A DNA stretch of 64,000 bases from assembly GCF_019443285.1 (NCBI RefSeq), contig NZ_CP080327.1, forward strand, positions 310,001 to 374,000. The letters run 5' to 3'. The stretch comes from Aquisediminimonas profunda (GTDB lineage Bacteria; Pseudomonadota; Alphaproteobacteria; Sphingomonadales; Sphingomonadaceae). The notes beneath the pieces are model-generated. The model was not told where the DNA came from. It saw only the letters and a list, made by a program, of their open reading frames with translations, and ran no database searches. A program made the translations under genes and the position numbers. Of this stretch, positions 11,528-20,019 are shown in pieces. Each line of letters opens with the position of its first letter. Within the stretch, counting starts at the first letter, position 1.

Positions 11528-11577
11528 TTGACATTGAATAAATGATTAGATATCTAACCTTATAGTTTGATATCTAA
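11528..11577 (+). promoter_or_regulatory. Sigma-70 promoter with two MarR-type operator palindromes
   Basis: TTGACA (11528-11533), a 17-bp spacer and TATCTA (11551-11556) form a good sigma-70 promoter for the nitroreductase-marR operon. The perfect 12-bp palindrome TTAGATATCTAA (11546-11557) covers the -10 box. A near-identical copy, TTTGATATCTAA (11566-11577), lies exactly 20 bp downstream over the expected start of transcription. Two operators two helical turns apart, one masking the -10, is the layout expected for repression by the MarR protein encoded in the same operon. Confidence 0.8.
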
Positions 11578-11589
11578 TCGGAGCTCGAA

Positions 11590-12720
11590 ATGGCGGTGGG
11601 CAGGCGAAATTTCATACTTGGTGCGGGTGGTTCGCTCGCGCTCGTTGCGGCAGCAGGAACCTGGCGCGTGACGCGGATGCCGGAAAAGGCAATCGAGCCC
11701 TGGCATCCGGATCGCGATCCGCCAGCAGATGTCAGGCTGGATGCCTTCCGGCACGCGATTCTCGCGCCCAACCCGCACAATCGCCAGCCCTGGCTCATCC
11801 GGCTTGAAAGCGATAATTCGGCCATTGTTTCGTGCGATCTCGACAAACGCTTGCCCGAGACCGATCCGTTTGACCGGCAAATCGTCATTGGCTTTGGGAC
11901 ATTTCTGGAGCTGGCCCGGATTGCTGCCGCCCAACGCGGAATCAGGATGGACATGACCCCATTTCCTGACGGCGACCCCCAACCGCGTCTCGATACCCGG
12001 CCGGTCGCGCGCCTGACTTTTGTTGCAGACAGGGCTGTTCGCCCTGATCCCCTTTACCGGTCGATCCTCAAGCGCAGGACGAACCGCGAAATCTATTCGA
12101 AAACGCCACCCGGAATCTCGCAGCTGACCGCGTTGCAAGCTGGCGATGTCCGTACGACACTGGATCCTGTGCTTCTCGGCAAGCTTCGCGCCATCACCGT
12201 TGCTGCGATTTCAAAGGAAATGACGACGCACCGAACGATGATGGAATCGGTTCGCTTGCTTCGTATTGGCCGGGACGAGATTGATGCCGCCGGTGACGGC
12301 CTGGCGCTGAGCGGGCCGATGATTGAAGCGACCCGATTGCTGGGTTTGACGACGAGGGAAAAGCTGGCCGATCCTGCCAGCACAGCCTTCAAGATTGGCC
12401 TCGACGGACAGCGGGAGATTTATGATTCTGTTCCCGCAGCGCTTTGGATTTCGACGCAAGACAATAGCCGCAACCAACAGCTTGATGCCGGCCGTCAGTA
12501 TGTCCGAGCCACTTTGCGGGCAGCGGCACTCGGTCTGGCGATCCACCCGATGAGCCAATCACTCCAGGAATATCCGGAAATGGCCGAATATCTTGCCGCT
12601 GTCCACGCGTTGCTCGGGGTGCCAGACGGTCACCGCATCCAGATGCTCGCCCGCATCGGCCATGCCCCACCGGTGTCCCCGGCCCCGCGCTTGCCGCTCC
12701 AGTCCCATCTTGTCGCATGA
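11590..12720 (+). CDS. Acg-family FMN-binding nitroreductase-like oxidoreductase with Tat-type leader
   Basis: 376 residues. The N-terminus RRNFILGAGGSLALVAAAG looks like a twin-arginine signal peptide, so the protein is probably exported with its flavin bound. The rest fits the Acg-type nitroreductase superfamily: NPHNRQPW near residue 65, RRTNREIY near 165, and a C-terminal part with LGLAIHPMSQSLQEYPEM. The substrate is unknown. It is first in a two-gene operon with marR (ATGA overlap) behind a promoter with two palindromic operators, so it is probably induced by a small molecule. The GGAG before the ATG (11580-11583) supports this start. Confidence 0.8.
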   Translation: MAVGRRNFILGAGGSLALVAAAGTWRVTRMPEKAIEPWHPDRDPPADVRLDAFRHAILAPNPHNRQPWLIRLESDNSAIVSCDLDKRLPETDPFDRQIVIGFGTFLELARIAAAQRGIRMDMTPFPDGDPQPRLDTRPVARLTFVADRAVRPDPLYRSILKRRTNREIYSKTPPGISQLTALQAGDVRTTLDPVLLGKLRAITVAAISKEMTTHRTMMESVRLLRIGRDEIDAAGDGLALSGPMIEATRLLGLTTREKLADPASTAFKIGLDGQREIYDSVPAALWISTQDNSRNQQLDAGRQYVRATLRAAALGLAIHPMSQSLQEYPEMAEYLAAVHALLGVPDGHRIQMLARIGHAPPVSPAPRLPLQSHLVA

Positions 12721-13181
12721 ACAAGACCATCCCAGCCTTCGAGCTGTTCAACGAAATCGGGATCATCAACCAGCTCGCGACCACGATGTTCGAACGCGTC
12801 TTGCCGAAGGGCATGACTCAGGCGCAATTCACGGTGCTCAATCATTTTGTGCGCCTCGGCCACCAAGAACGATCGCCGGCCCAATTGGCTTTCGCCTTTC
12901 AGGTCACGCGGCCGACCATGACAAGCACTTTGGCCCGGATGGAACGCGCCGGTCTGATCGCAGTCAGACCGGATCCGCAAGACGGACGTGGAAAGTTGGT
13001 CTCGTTGACGGAAAAGGGGCACGCGATGCGCGAGACGTGTCTTGCTGCGGCGTCTGTCCTCTTTCCGATCCTGGACGGCCTGATCACGCGAAATGAATTT
13101 GACGCCATGATGACGCCGCTCACGCGATTGCGGAAGGCGCTCGACGAGATGCGCAACGCCAAGGCACCAGTTATCGATTGA
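12717..13181 (+). CDS. MarR family transcriptional regulator
   Basis: 154-residue winged-helix repressor. The wHTH segment (about 55-110) includes SPAQLAFAFQVTRPTMTSTLARMERAGLIAVRPDPQDGRGKLVSLTEKG, with the wing DPQDGR typical of MarR. Its start overlaps the nitroreductase stop by 4 bp (ATGA), so both are made from one transcript. The tandem TTAGATATCTAA-like palindromes on the operon promoter are its likely operators, giving autoregulation. The ligand is unknown. Start: MNKTIPAFELFNEIG follows directly from the overlap. Confidence 0.9.
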   Translation: MNKTIPAFELFNEIGIINQLATTMFERVLPKGMTQAQFTVLNHFVRLGHQERSPAQLAFAFQVTRPTMTSTLARMERAGLIAVRPDPQDGRGKLVSLTEKGHAMRETCLAAASVLFPILDGLITRNEFDAMMTPLTRLRKALDEMRNAKAPVID

Positions 13182-13281
13182 ATTTTATTCGGCCGAAACA
13201 AGAAATTACGTGCACTGAGGCGTCAAATGTGTTCGGGGAGGAACAGCAAGTCCTCAAAATGGAGCTCAGGGTCGTCGCATC

Positions 13282-14157
13282 ATGTTGCTTTCGCGCAATT
13301 ATCCGCCTTCCCCTGAACTTGAGCCCTACATAGTGCGACATTATGTATTTGCCGCTGAGCTACCCGAGGATCTTACTCTGGAGGACCGGCTCCTTTCCGA
13401 AACTGCATTTGTACGCATCCTGATCCGCGGAGACTGGCAGGCGGAAATCGCTCCGGGCTATTGGGCGGGTGCCGGCCCTGTCGTCTTTTTCGGGCCCAAT
13501 GAACTTCCTTTGCGCGTGAGGGTCAAGGGGCCGTTCACTGTGGCCGGGTTCGCCATCCATCCGGGAGGCTGGAAATCCCTTTTTGACCGATCCGCACGCG
13601 ACTATGCCGATCAGATGATCCCGCTTGCCGCTGCTTGGGGGAACATTGCGGATCGCCTCTGGGCTGAGGCGCAAAATGAAACAGATGATGCAAGGCTCAT
13701 AGCAGCGATGGAACACGCAATTCTGGCACGCCTTGCCTGGATCGGCGTGCGCGCACCGGACACACGGATGAATGAGTTTGCGGAAATCGCGCGGGCTGAC
13801 AGCACGATTCGAATCGATGATGCGGCGGCGAAAATTGGTCTTTCGGTCCGCCAGCTTGAACGCCGTTGCCTTGCAACCTTCGGCCTGAGCCCCAAAGCTG
13901 TTTTGCGCCGCAGTCGTTTTCTGGACATGGCTACCGCGATGCGGGGATTTTCCTCACCAAGCGAAGAGGAGCTGGCAGCCCTGCGCTATTTCGACCAATC
14001 GCATCTGACCCGGGAATTCAAGCGCTTTGCCGGAATGACGCCCCGGGCCTTCGAGCGCACCACCACTCCGCTTTTCACGGCTGGTCTCAATCTTCGGAGT
14101 CAGGCCTTTGCTCGCTCGACTGCAGATTTCAGATTGAAGGATGGGATGCCGCGCTAG
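13282..14157 (+). CDS. AraC-like helix-turn-helix transcriptional regulator
   Basis: 291 residues. The N-terminal half (about 1-150) resembles the cupin-like sensor of AraC proteins with a [15 protein letters not shown] opening. The C-terminal half carries two HTH units: [34 protein letters not shown] and the second, [22 protein letters not shown]. The last 40 residues extend beyond the usual AraC domain. It is separated by 100 bp from marR and overlaps the recF 3' end by 29 bp tail to tail. No target is obvious from the neighbours. Confidence 0.85.
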   Translation: MLLSRNYPPSPELEPYIVRHYVFAAELPEDLTLEDRLLSETAFVRILIRGDWQAEIAPGYWAGAGPVVFFGPNELPLRVRVKGPFTVAGFAIHPGGWKSLFDRSARDYADQMIPLAAAWGNIADRLWAEAQNETDDARLIAAMEHAILARLAWIGVRAPDTRMNEFAEIARADSTIRIDDAAAKIGLSVRQLERRCLATFGLSPKAVLRRSRFLDMATAMRGFSSPSEEELAALRYFDQSHLTREFKRFAGMTPRAFERTTTPLFTAGLNLRSQAFARSTADFRLKDGMPR

Positions 14158-15217
14158 GCAGCACCTTGCCATCTTCAACGCGGAACCAGCTCGCCGCCTT
14201 ACCCAGTCCCTCGAACAAATCGGCTTCGGTTCCTGTCATCCAGATTTGCCCGCCTCCACTGGCGAGCTTTTCAAAAAGTGCACTCCGCCGCTTAGGGTCC
14301 AGGTGAGCGGCAATTTCATCCAGGAGCAGGATGGGTCGACGCCCAGCCTGTTCAGCCACCAGGTCGGCATGCGCCAGGACGATGCCGAGGAGGAGCGCCT
14401 TTTGTTCCCCCGTCGAACAGCGGGCAGCAGGTTGCCCCTTGCCAAGATGTTCGACCGCAAGGTCACTCCGATGCGGTCCGACAAGCGTTCGTCCTGCGGC
14501 TGCATCGCGTGACCGCCCCTGCGCAAGTTCAACGCCCAGTTCTCCGTCGTCCTGCCAGCCTTCCAATGCCAAAGCGGCTCTCGCAAACGGTCCATCGACC
14601 GTGGCTGCGATTCTCTCGTTCAGCATGGTCACAAGTGCAGACCGCGCCCGCGAGATGGCTGCACCATGCTCCGCCATTTGTGCTTCCAGAGCACCAAGCC
14701 AGTCAGGATCTGCCGGGACGTCTCCAGCCAGCAGGCGATTGCGTTGGCGCATTGCGGCGTCGTAACGGGTCGTATGCCGGGCATGGGCAGGTTCGAGGGC
14801 GAGCACCAGCCTATCCAGAAAGCGCCTTCGTTCGCTCGCGCCTTCGGTGAAAAGCCGGTCCATGGCTGGCGTCAGCCACACAATTGAAAGCCATTCGGAC
14901 AAGGCGCCAGCTGCAGCCGGAGCACCGTTGATCCGCACTACGCGACGCTCTGGCGCAGTCGCGAGCGTACCGACGCCAAGATCCACGTCGCCCATCCGGC
15001 CCGCAACCACAAAGCCCCCGGGCCCATCGCTCCGCGCCATGTCTCCAAGTGCTGCCCCCCGCAATCCGCGTCCGGGTACGAGGAGTGAAACAGCTTCAAG
15101 GATGTTGGTTTTTCCAGCACCGTTTTCCCCGATGAGCACGACAAAGTTCGAACCTGGCATCAGGGTTGCCGCCTGGTGGTTCCGGAAATCAGTCAATGCA
15201 AGGCGGGTCAGTGCCAT
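14129..15217 (-). CDS. recF: DNA replication and repair protein RecF
   Basis: SMC-like ATPase that helps RecOR load RecA at single-strand gaps. 362 residues from the chosen start ([14 protein letters not shown]); an ATG 15 bp earlier is possible but falls outside the conserved N-terminus. Walker A GENGAGKT (about 31-38), the ABC signature region [12 protein letters not shown], and Walker [13 protein letters not shown] near the C-terminus are present. The 3' end overlaps the convergent AraC gene by 29 bp. gyrB lies 2.7 kb further along on the same strand, with a plus-strand block between them. Confidence 0.95.
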   Translation of the reverse strand: MALTRLALTDFRNHQAATLMPGSNFVVLIGENGAGKTNILEAVSLLVPGRGLRGAALGDMARSDGPGGFVVAGRMGDVDLGVGTLATAPERRVVRINGAPAAAGALSEWLSIVWLTPAMDRLFTEGASERRRFLDRLVLALEPAHARHTTRYDAAMRQRNRLLAGDVPADPDWLGALEAQMAEHGAAISRARSALVTMLNERIAATVDGPFARAALALEGWQDDGELGVELAQGRSRDAAAGRTLVGPHRSDLAVEHLGKGQPAARCSTGEQKALLLGIVLAHADLVAEQAGRRPILLLDEIAAHLDPKRRSALFEKLASGGGQIWMTGTEADLFEGLGKAASWFRVEDGKVLPSAASHPSI

Positions 15218-15308
15218 CGGATCATGCTGCACACCAGATTGGCCTCAAAAACAAGCCCGACTTGCCCTTGGGGTAAGACGCGCGTAAGGGCCCGCTTCCG
15301 GTTGCCCG

Positions 15309-15325
15309 TCAAGGAAAGTCCTTGA
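15309..15325. repeat. Inverted repeat TCAAGGA-N3-TCCTTGA before tRNA-Pro
   Basis: Perfect 7-bp arms (15309-15315 and 15319-15325) around AAG, ending 15 bp before the mature tRNA 5' end. It could be an operator or a hairpin in the tRNA precursor leader. There is no T-tract, so it is not an intrinsic terminator. Confidence 0.4.
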
Positions 15326-15340
15326 AGGGGATTCGGCGGT

Positions 15341-15417
15341 CGGGACGTAGCGCAGCCTGGTAGCGCATCACACTGGGGGTGTGGGGGTCGCAGGTTCGAA
15401 TCCTGTCGTCCCGACCA
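15341..15417 (+). tRNA. tRNA-Pro, anticodon GGG
   Basis: 77 nt with CCA encoded. The acceptor arm pairs CGGGACG with CGTCCCG, followed by A-CCA. D arm stem GCGC/GCGC. Anticodon stem TCACA/TGTGG with loop CTGGGGG, giving anticodon GGG after the invariant U33. T arm GCAGG/CCTGT with TTCGAAT. It reads CCC and CCU proline codons. The minus-strand membrane protein gene ends 2 bp after it. No integrase or duplicated tRNA fragment is seen, so there is no sign of use as an attachment site. Confidence 0.95.
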
Positions 15418-15419
15418 AT

Positions 15420-15797
15420 TCAGCCGACCCGGCTGATCCGCCAGCCCCACACGCAGAGACTCAGCATCGCCGCATTGGAAATGAAGTCGAGCGCCATCCA
15501 TTGGCTGAAGACCGGTTCTTCAAAGACGAACCAATAGTTGAACCAGAAGAACGGCAACAGTGCGATCCCGTAGACCAGAAAGGTGGTTCGGGTGAAGCTG
15601 CTGAACCATGCGAACAAGCCGGACAGGACAGCCTGCGAACCGAAACAGCCCATGAGCAATATGGTCGTAGCCGTGAGTTGGCGATATTCGGGATTAAGTC
15701 CCAGTTCGAGGACCATACGCGGCCAGAAAAGACACCAGCTTCCCAGAACCAGAAACGGGAGCGCAATGAGCCGTTGAACAATGAGTGGCGAAACCAT
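15420..15797 (-). CDS. Conserved small four-helix membrane protein, unknown function
   Basis: 125 residues, almost entirely hydrophobic, with four predicted transmembrane helices (about 8-28, 41-66, 71-92 and 102-119) and short polar turns. The N-terminus is MVSPLIVQRLIALPF and the C-terminus WRISRVG. I do not recognise the family; the four-helix layout resembles small DoxX/DUF4345-like proteins but no signature decides this. It is divergent from hslV, 66 bp away, so the two share an upstream region that holds the hslV heat-shock promoter. It ends directly beside tRNA-Pro. Confidence 0.65.
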   Translation of the reverse strand: MVSPLIVQRLIALPFLVLGSWCLFWPRMVLELGLNPEYRQLTATTILLMGCFGSQAVLSGLFAWFSSFTRTTFLVYGIALLPFFWFNYWFVFEEPVFSQWMALDFISNAAMLSLCVWGWRISRVG

Positions 15798-15825
15798 GCG
15801 GCTATCCTAAACCAAAGGTGCGACC

Positions 15826-15855
15826 CTTGAAACCTTAAGGATGCGCGCCCCATAT
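15826..15855 (+). promoter_or_regulatory. Sigma-32 (RpoH) heat-shock promoter of hslVU
   Basis: CTTGAAA (15826-15832), a 15-bp spacer, then CCCCATAT (15848-15855), an almost exact match to the sigma-32 consensus CTTGAAA-N13-15-CCCCATNT. The start of transcription should fall around 15861-15863, directly before the hslV ATG at 15864, and no Shine-Dalgarno sequence lies between. The hslVU mRNA is therefore probably leaderless or nearly so. Confidence 0.85.
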
Positions 15856-15863
15856 GCGCAAAC

Positions 15864-16415
15864 ATGAGCGAACTTCCCAAATGGCACGGCACCACCATCG
15901 TATCGGTGCGCAAAGGCGGCAAAGTCGTCATCGCAGGCGATGGCCAGGTATCGATGGGCCAGACCGTGATGAAGCCGAACGCGAAAAAGGTGCGTCCACT
16001 GGGCGACGGCAGGGTGATTGCCGGCTTTGCTGGTGCAACGGCGGACGCTTTCACGCTGTTTGAACGGCTGGAAAGAAAACTTGAGCAATTCAATGGGCAG
16101 TTGATGCGCTCGGCGGTCGAACTCGCCAAGGACTGGCGGACAGACAAATACCTCAGAAACCTCGAAGCGATGATGATCGTTGCCGACAAGGATGTGACGC
16201 TGATCCTCACAGGCAATGGCGATGTACTGGAGCCTGTCGATGGTATTGCCGCGATCGGTTCCGGTGGAAATTTTGCATTGGCAGCAGCGCGTGCGCTCAA
16301 GGACTATGAAACGGATGCAGAAAAGCTCGCGCGCAAGGCGATGGCGGTCGCTGCCGAGATTTGCGTCTACACCAACGACCAGCTGACGGTCGAAACCCTC
16401 GATTCAGCCCAGTAA
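15864..16415 (+). CDS. hslV: ATP-dependent protease subunit HslV (ClpQ)
   Basis: Proteolytic dodecamer of the HslVU (ClpQY) protease, which degrades misfolded and regulatory proteins in the cytoplasm under heat stress. 183 residues. The catalytic threonine is T10 ([23 protein letters not shown]), exposed after removal of a 9-residue propeptide. G-rich loops [19 protein letters not shown] and [16 protein letters not shown] are as in the family. The ATG at 15864 is fixed by the short propeptide. A sigma-32 promoter lies immediately upstream. hslU follows after 10 bp. Confidence 0.97.
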   Translation: MSELPKWHGTTIVSVRKGGKVVIAGDGQVSMGQTVMKPNAKKVRPLGDGRVIAGFAGATADAFTLFERLERKLEQFNGQLMRSAVELAKDWRTDKYLRNLEAMMIVADKDVTLILTGNGDVLEPVDGIAAIGSGGNFALAAARALKDYETDAEKLARKAMAVAAEICVYTNDQLTVETLDSAQ

Positions 16416-16425
16416 CAGGACCGAA

Positions 16426-17724
16426 ATGAACCAGAATCTTACTCCCAAGGCCATTGTTGCTGCCTTGGATGCCCATATCGTCGGACAGACGGATGCCAAG
16501 CGTGCCGTGGCCGTTGCCCTGCGGAATCGTTGGCGCCGACAGCAGCTGGCGCCTGAATTGCGCGACGAGGTCAGCCCCAAGAACATTCTCATGATCGGTC
16601 CAACCGGATGCGGCAAGACCGAGATCAGTCGCCGCCTTGCCAAGCTTGCCGATGCGCCGTTCGTCAAGGTCGAGGCGACCAAATTCACTGAAGTCGGCTA
16701 TGTCGGCCGCGACGTCGAACAGATTGCCCGCGATCTGGCGGAAGAAGCCATTCGCCTCGAAAAGGAGCGCCGCCGCACCGCAGTCCGCGACAAGGCAGAG
16801 GAAGCGGCAATGAACCGCCTGCTCGATGCGCTGACCGGCAAGGATTCTAGCACTGCCACCCGCGAGGCCTTTCGCAAGCGCTTCCAGGACGGCCACCTCC
16901 AGTCGACCGAAATCGAGATAGAGGTTGAGGCAAGCCCTTCAATGCCGTTCGACGTGCCCGGTGGTGCCCAGGTGGGCGTAATCAATATTGGCGAAATGAT
17001 GGGCAAAGCCTTTGGCGGGAACCAGATGAAACGCCGCAAGATGACTGTCCCGGCGGCCTGGGCAAAGCTTATCGAGGAAGAAGCCGACAAGCGGCTGGAC
17101 CAGGACGATGTCGCACGCGTGGCACTTGCCGATGCGGAAGCAAACGGGATCGTGTTTCTGGACGAGATCGACAAGATTGCCGTTTCCGACGTGCGGGGCG
17201 GCTCCGTCAGTCGCGAAGGTGTGCAGCGCGACTTGCTGCCGCTTATCGAAGGGACAACGGTTGCCACGAAATATGGCCCGATGAAGACAGACCACATCCT
17301 CTTCATTGCTTCGGGCGCTTTCCACGTTGCGAAGCCCAGCGACCTGCTTCCCGAACTGCAGGGACGGCTGCCGATCCGCGTGGAGCTGAAAGCACTCACG
17401 CAGGAGGATTTCGTCCGCATCCTGAAAGACACACGCGCCAGCCTTGCCGATCAATATGCTGCCCTGCTCGGAACGGAAGGAGTCAGCATCCGCTTCACGG
17501 ATGACGGCATTGTGGCAATCGCGCGGATTGCCGCCGAAGTGAACGAAGCCGTCGAAAATATCGGTGCGCGCCGGCTATCGACCGTCATGGAAAAGCTGCT
17601 TGAGGATGTCAGTTTTGAAGCTGAAGACCGGCAGGGCAGCGAAGTGATAGTCGATGCAGACTATGTGAACAGTCAGCTTGCAAGTGTCGCAAAGAATGTC
17701 GATCTGAGCAAATATGTGCTCTAG
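16426..17724 (+). CDS. hslU: ATP-dependent protease ATPase subunit HslU (ClpY)
   Basis: AAA+ unfoldase that feeds substrates to HslV. 432 residues, the normal length. Walker A GPTGCGKT at 58-65, the pore motif GYVGRD, Walker [12 protein letters not shown], an intermediate domain with low conservation (about 110-230), and a sensor-2 region [14 protein letters not shown]. It ends in DLSKYVL, the conserved C-terminal tail that docks into HslV and activates it. Cotranscribed with hslV. Confidence 0.97.
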   Translation: MNQNLTPKAIVAALDAHIVGQTDAKRAVAVALRNRWRRQQLAPELRDEVSPKNILMIGPTGCGKTEISRRLAKLADAPFVKVEATKFTEVGYVGRDVEQIARDLAEEAIRLEKERRRTAVRDKAEEAAMNRLLDALTGKDSSTATREAFRKRFQDGHLQSTEIEIEVEASPSMPFDVPGGAQVGVINIGEMMGKAFGGNQMKRRKMTVPAAWAKLIEEEADKRLDQDDVARVALADAEANGIVFLDEIDKIAVSDVRGGSVSREGVQRDLLPLIEGTTVATKYGPMKTDHILFIASGAFHVAKPSDLLPELQGRLPIRVELKALTQEDFVRILKDTRASLADQYAALLGTEGVSIRFTDDGIVAIARIAAEVNEAVENIGARRLSTVMEKLLEDVSFEAEDRQGSEVIVDADYVNSQLASVAKNVDLSKYVL

Positions 17725-17792
17725 CCTGCTGTAACCTTACGGGCTTGGCATCCGAATCCATGGCAAGACGCTTGCTGGACGGATTCACGAAG

Positions 17793-18350
17793 ATGCACGG
17801 AAAATTTGGGTTCATCACCGCCGCCATTGTGGCAGTTGTTGCGATTACACCTGGTCCGGCAGCAGCAGAAATTGCCGTTGGCGAGAAGATTCCGGCCGGA
17901 TTCAAGGTCGTCGACCCTTCCGGAAAGGTGCGTAACTGGGCAAGCGTAGCGGGCAAGAAAGGCACTGTGCTTGTTTTCTTTCGTTCCGCCAAATGGTGCC
18001 CCTATTGTCAGGCGCAACTGAAAAGCCTGAAGGATCTGCAGGCACCCCTTGGCCAACGCGGATACTCCCTCGCAGCCCTGAGTTATGACCCGCCTTCAAC
18101 TCTCGCCGCTTTTGCGACCAAGACAGGGGTGAGCTATCCACTTTTGTCGGACGAAAAGTCGACGATGATCGACGCTTTTGGCTTGCGTGACACGTCCTAT
18201 GCGTCCGGCAGCTATGCCTATGGCGTGCCCAAGGCCTCGATCCTTGTGATTGACGCCAAGGGGATCATGCGCTGGAAATCAGTCGCGACAGATTACAAGA
18301 TCCGCGCAGACAATATGACAATCCTGCAGGCAGTGGACACTTTGCGATAA
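17793..18350 (+). CDS. Exported AhpC/TSA-type redoxin with CPYC active site
   Basis: 185 residues from the chosen start. MHGKFGFITAAIVAVVAITPGPAAAE is a clear Sec signal peptide with an AAA cleavage region, so the ATG at 17793 is preferred to the one at 17745. The mature part is a thioredoxin-fold redoxin: GTVLVFFRSAKWCPYCQAQLKSL has two cysteines in C-x-x-C form, and GVPKASILVIDAKGIMRW holds the cis-Pro region. It is probably a periplasmic peroxide- or disulfide-handling thiol enzyme. It follows hslU by 68 bp and shares its terminator. Confidence 0.8.
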   Translation: MHGKFGFITAAIVAVVAITPGPAAAEIAVGEKIPAGFKVVDPSGKVRNWASVAGKKGTVLVFFRSAKWCPYCQAQLKSLKDLQAPLGQRGYSLAALSYDPPSTLAAFATKTGVSYPLLSDEKSTMIDAFGLRDTSYASGSYAYGVPKASILVIDAKGIMRWKSVATDYKIRADNMTILQAVDTLR

Positions 18351-18366
18351 CCCACCGGGCGCGGAA

Positions 18367-18404
18367 CCCCCTTCCATCCATTGCGGATGGGAGGGGGCTT
18401 TCTT
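18367..18404 (+). terminator. Intrinsic terminator of the hslVU-redoxin unit
   Basis: 13-nt arms (18367-18379 and 18385-18397) with one G-T wobble around an ATTGC loop, followed by CTTTCTT. Strong C/G stem then T-rich tail on the plus strand. It abuts the stop codon of the convergent helicase gene at 18403. Confidence 0.85.
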
Positions 18405-19734
18405 ATCGGGAGCCGGTCTTGCGAACGGCACCCTTGTGGGCACCAACGCCTCCTGGCTTGCGATGTGGGCGGAACGGACGACGCGCACGATCTCCTTCGG
18501 TCCGCTCAGGACGATCACCGCGAGGCCGATCCCTGCCGCCGGCGTCATGCCGCTGAGCCACAGGCTTGTTGGCAGGCTTCGGCAACTTGGATTTCAGTTC
18601 GTCAAAATTTGCTGGCAGCGGAACCGGATTGAGCTTGACGCCCGTGAGGCGCTCGATCTGGCGCAGCCATCCCTTTTCCTCGCCCGCAACATATGAAATC
18701 GCAATACCATCGGCACCGGCGCGCGCTGTGCGACCAATGCGGTGGACATATTGTTCCGGAACATTGGGCATGTCGAAGTTGAACACATGACTGACGCCCG
18801 AGACGTCGATCCCGCGCGCTGCAATGTCCGTCGCGATCAGGATCTTGATATCACCCTTGCGGAAGGCATTGAGCGCCTGGGTCCTGTTGGCCTGAGATTT
18901 GTTGCCATGAATCGCCGCGCAACCGATGTTCGCGGCATGGAGATGCTTCACGATCTTGTCTGCACCATGCTTTGTGCGCGAGAAGACCAGTGCGCGATCA
19001 ATCTCTTCCTTGCCGAGCTGGATCGTCAGCAAGGCCTGCTTTTCGATCTGGTTGAGGAACGTCACATATTGCTGGACGCGTTCGGCGGTCGAGGCGATCG
19101 GCGTGACCGCGACCTTGACCGGATCGGTCAGGAAGCGATCACCCAGATCGGCAATCGACTTCGGCATCGTTGCGGAAAAGAAAAGCGACTGGCGTTCCTT
19201 TGGAAGCATCTTGTCGATCTGCTTCAATGGCACGATGAACCCGAGATCAAGCATCTGGTCGGCCTCGTCCAGGACGAAGATTTCCACGTCCTTCAAGGTC
19301 ACGGCACGCTGCTGAACAAGGTCAATCAGGCGACCGGGCGTTGCAACAAGTACATCGACACCTTGACCGAGTGCCTTGATCTGGCGACCGATCGGTACAC
19401 CGCCGAAAACGGTCTCAACCGAGACCTGCATCTGCCGCCCATAATCGCGGAACGACGCGCCAATCTGCGCAGCCAGTTCGCGCGTTGGTGAAAGCACGAG
19501 CATGCGGCACGAACGCTGGACACGTGGCTTGGGATTGCGGTGAAAATAGTCCAGTGATGGCAATGCAAAGGCTGCTGTCTTGCCGGTGCCTGTTTGAGCG
19601 ATGCCGCAGACATCGCGGCCGTCAAGCAACGGCGGGATCGCCTGAAGCTGGATCGGCGTCGGGGTAGTATAGCCCTTGGCGGCAAGCGCTGCCAAAAGCG
19701 GCTTGGCAAGGCCAAGGTCTGAAAATTGTGTCAA
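18403..19734 (-). CDS. DEAD-box RNA helicase (RhlE-like), TTG start
   Basis: 443 residues from a TTG at 19734 (MTQFSDLGLAKPLLAALAAKGY). This is the only start that gives the normal family N-terminus; the frame stays open to an ATG at 19935, but the extra 67 residues look non-coding. Motifs in order: Q motif (PTPIQLQAIP), I AQTGTGKT, Ia PTRELAAQI, GG, Ib TPGRL, II DEAD, III SAT, V ATDIAARGID, VI HRIGRTARAG. The tail after residue about 375 is rich in Arg, Gly and Lys, as in RhlE proteins that act in ribosome assembly or RNA decay. A hairpin in its leader is listed separately. Confidence 0.92.
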   Translation of the reverse strand: MTQFSDLGLAKPLLAALAAKGYTTPTPIQLQAIPPLLDGRDVCGIAQTGTGKTAAFALPSLDYFHRNPKPRVQRSCRMLVLSPTRELAAQIGASFRDYGRQMQVSVETVFGGVPIGRQIKALGQGVDVLVATPGRLIDLVQQRAVTLKDVEIFVLDEADQMLDLGFIVPLKQIDKMLPKERQSLFFSATMPKSIADLGDRFLTDPVKVAVTPIASTAERVQQYVTFLNQIEKQALLTIQLGKEEIDRALVFSRTKHGADKIVKHLHAANIGCAAIHGNKSQANRTQALNAFRKGDIKILIATDIAARGIDVSGVSHVFNFDMPNVPEQYVHRIGRTARAGADGIAISYVAGEEKGWLRQIERLTGVKLNPVPLPANFDELKSKLPKPANKPVAQRHDAGGRDRPRGDRPERTEGDRARRPFRPHRKPGGVGAHKGAVRKTGSR

Positions 19735-19858
19735 GATAAGTCTCGTTTCAAATATGCGAGAACCCGCACGGAATGTGCAGGCGCAAGCGGGGTCAAAGTT
19801 GACAACCCGCGTGAAAAGGGAAGCCGTGTGGCAATGCGCTCTAAGGTGCTGGCCTGAG

Positions 19859-19881
19859 CCGCACCCTAAAAATCGGTGCGG
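19859..19881 (-). other. Hairpin in the 5' leader of the DEAD-box helicase gene
   Basis: Perfect 7-bp arms CCGCACC/GGTGCGG (19859-19865 and 19875-19881) with a 9-nt A/T-rich loop, about 125 nt upstream of the TTG start. The 285-bp intergenic space (19735-20019) holds no other recognisable element and must carry the divergent promoters of the helicase and nfu. RNA helicase genes often have long structured leaders used in autoregulation; that is inference here. Confidence 0.35.
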
Positions 19882-20019
19882 ACAATCACGCTGGCCAGCA
19901 TACGCAATCTCCAACGAAATTGCTGCGCTGCACAATCAGATAGGCGATAAAAGCAGGAAAAGCAAGGCTGAAAGGGAAATTACCTTGATCGTCAGCACCA
20001 GCGCGCCCATTTAGAGGCG

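Noticed and set aside
15341-15417. tRNA-Pro as an integration site of a mobile element
   Set aside because: No integrase, no repeated tRNA 3' end and no foreign-looking genes nearby.
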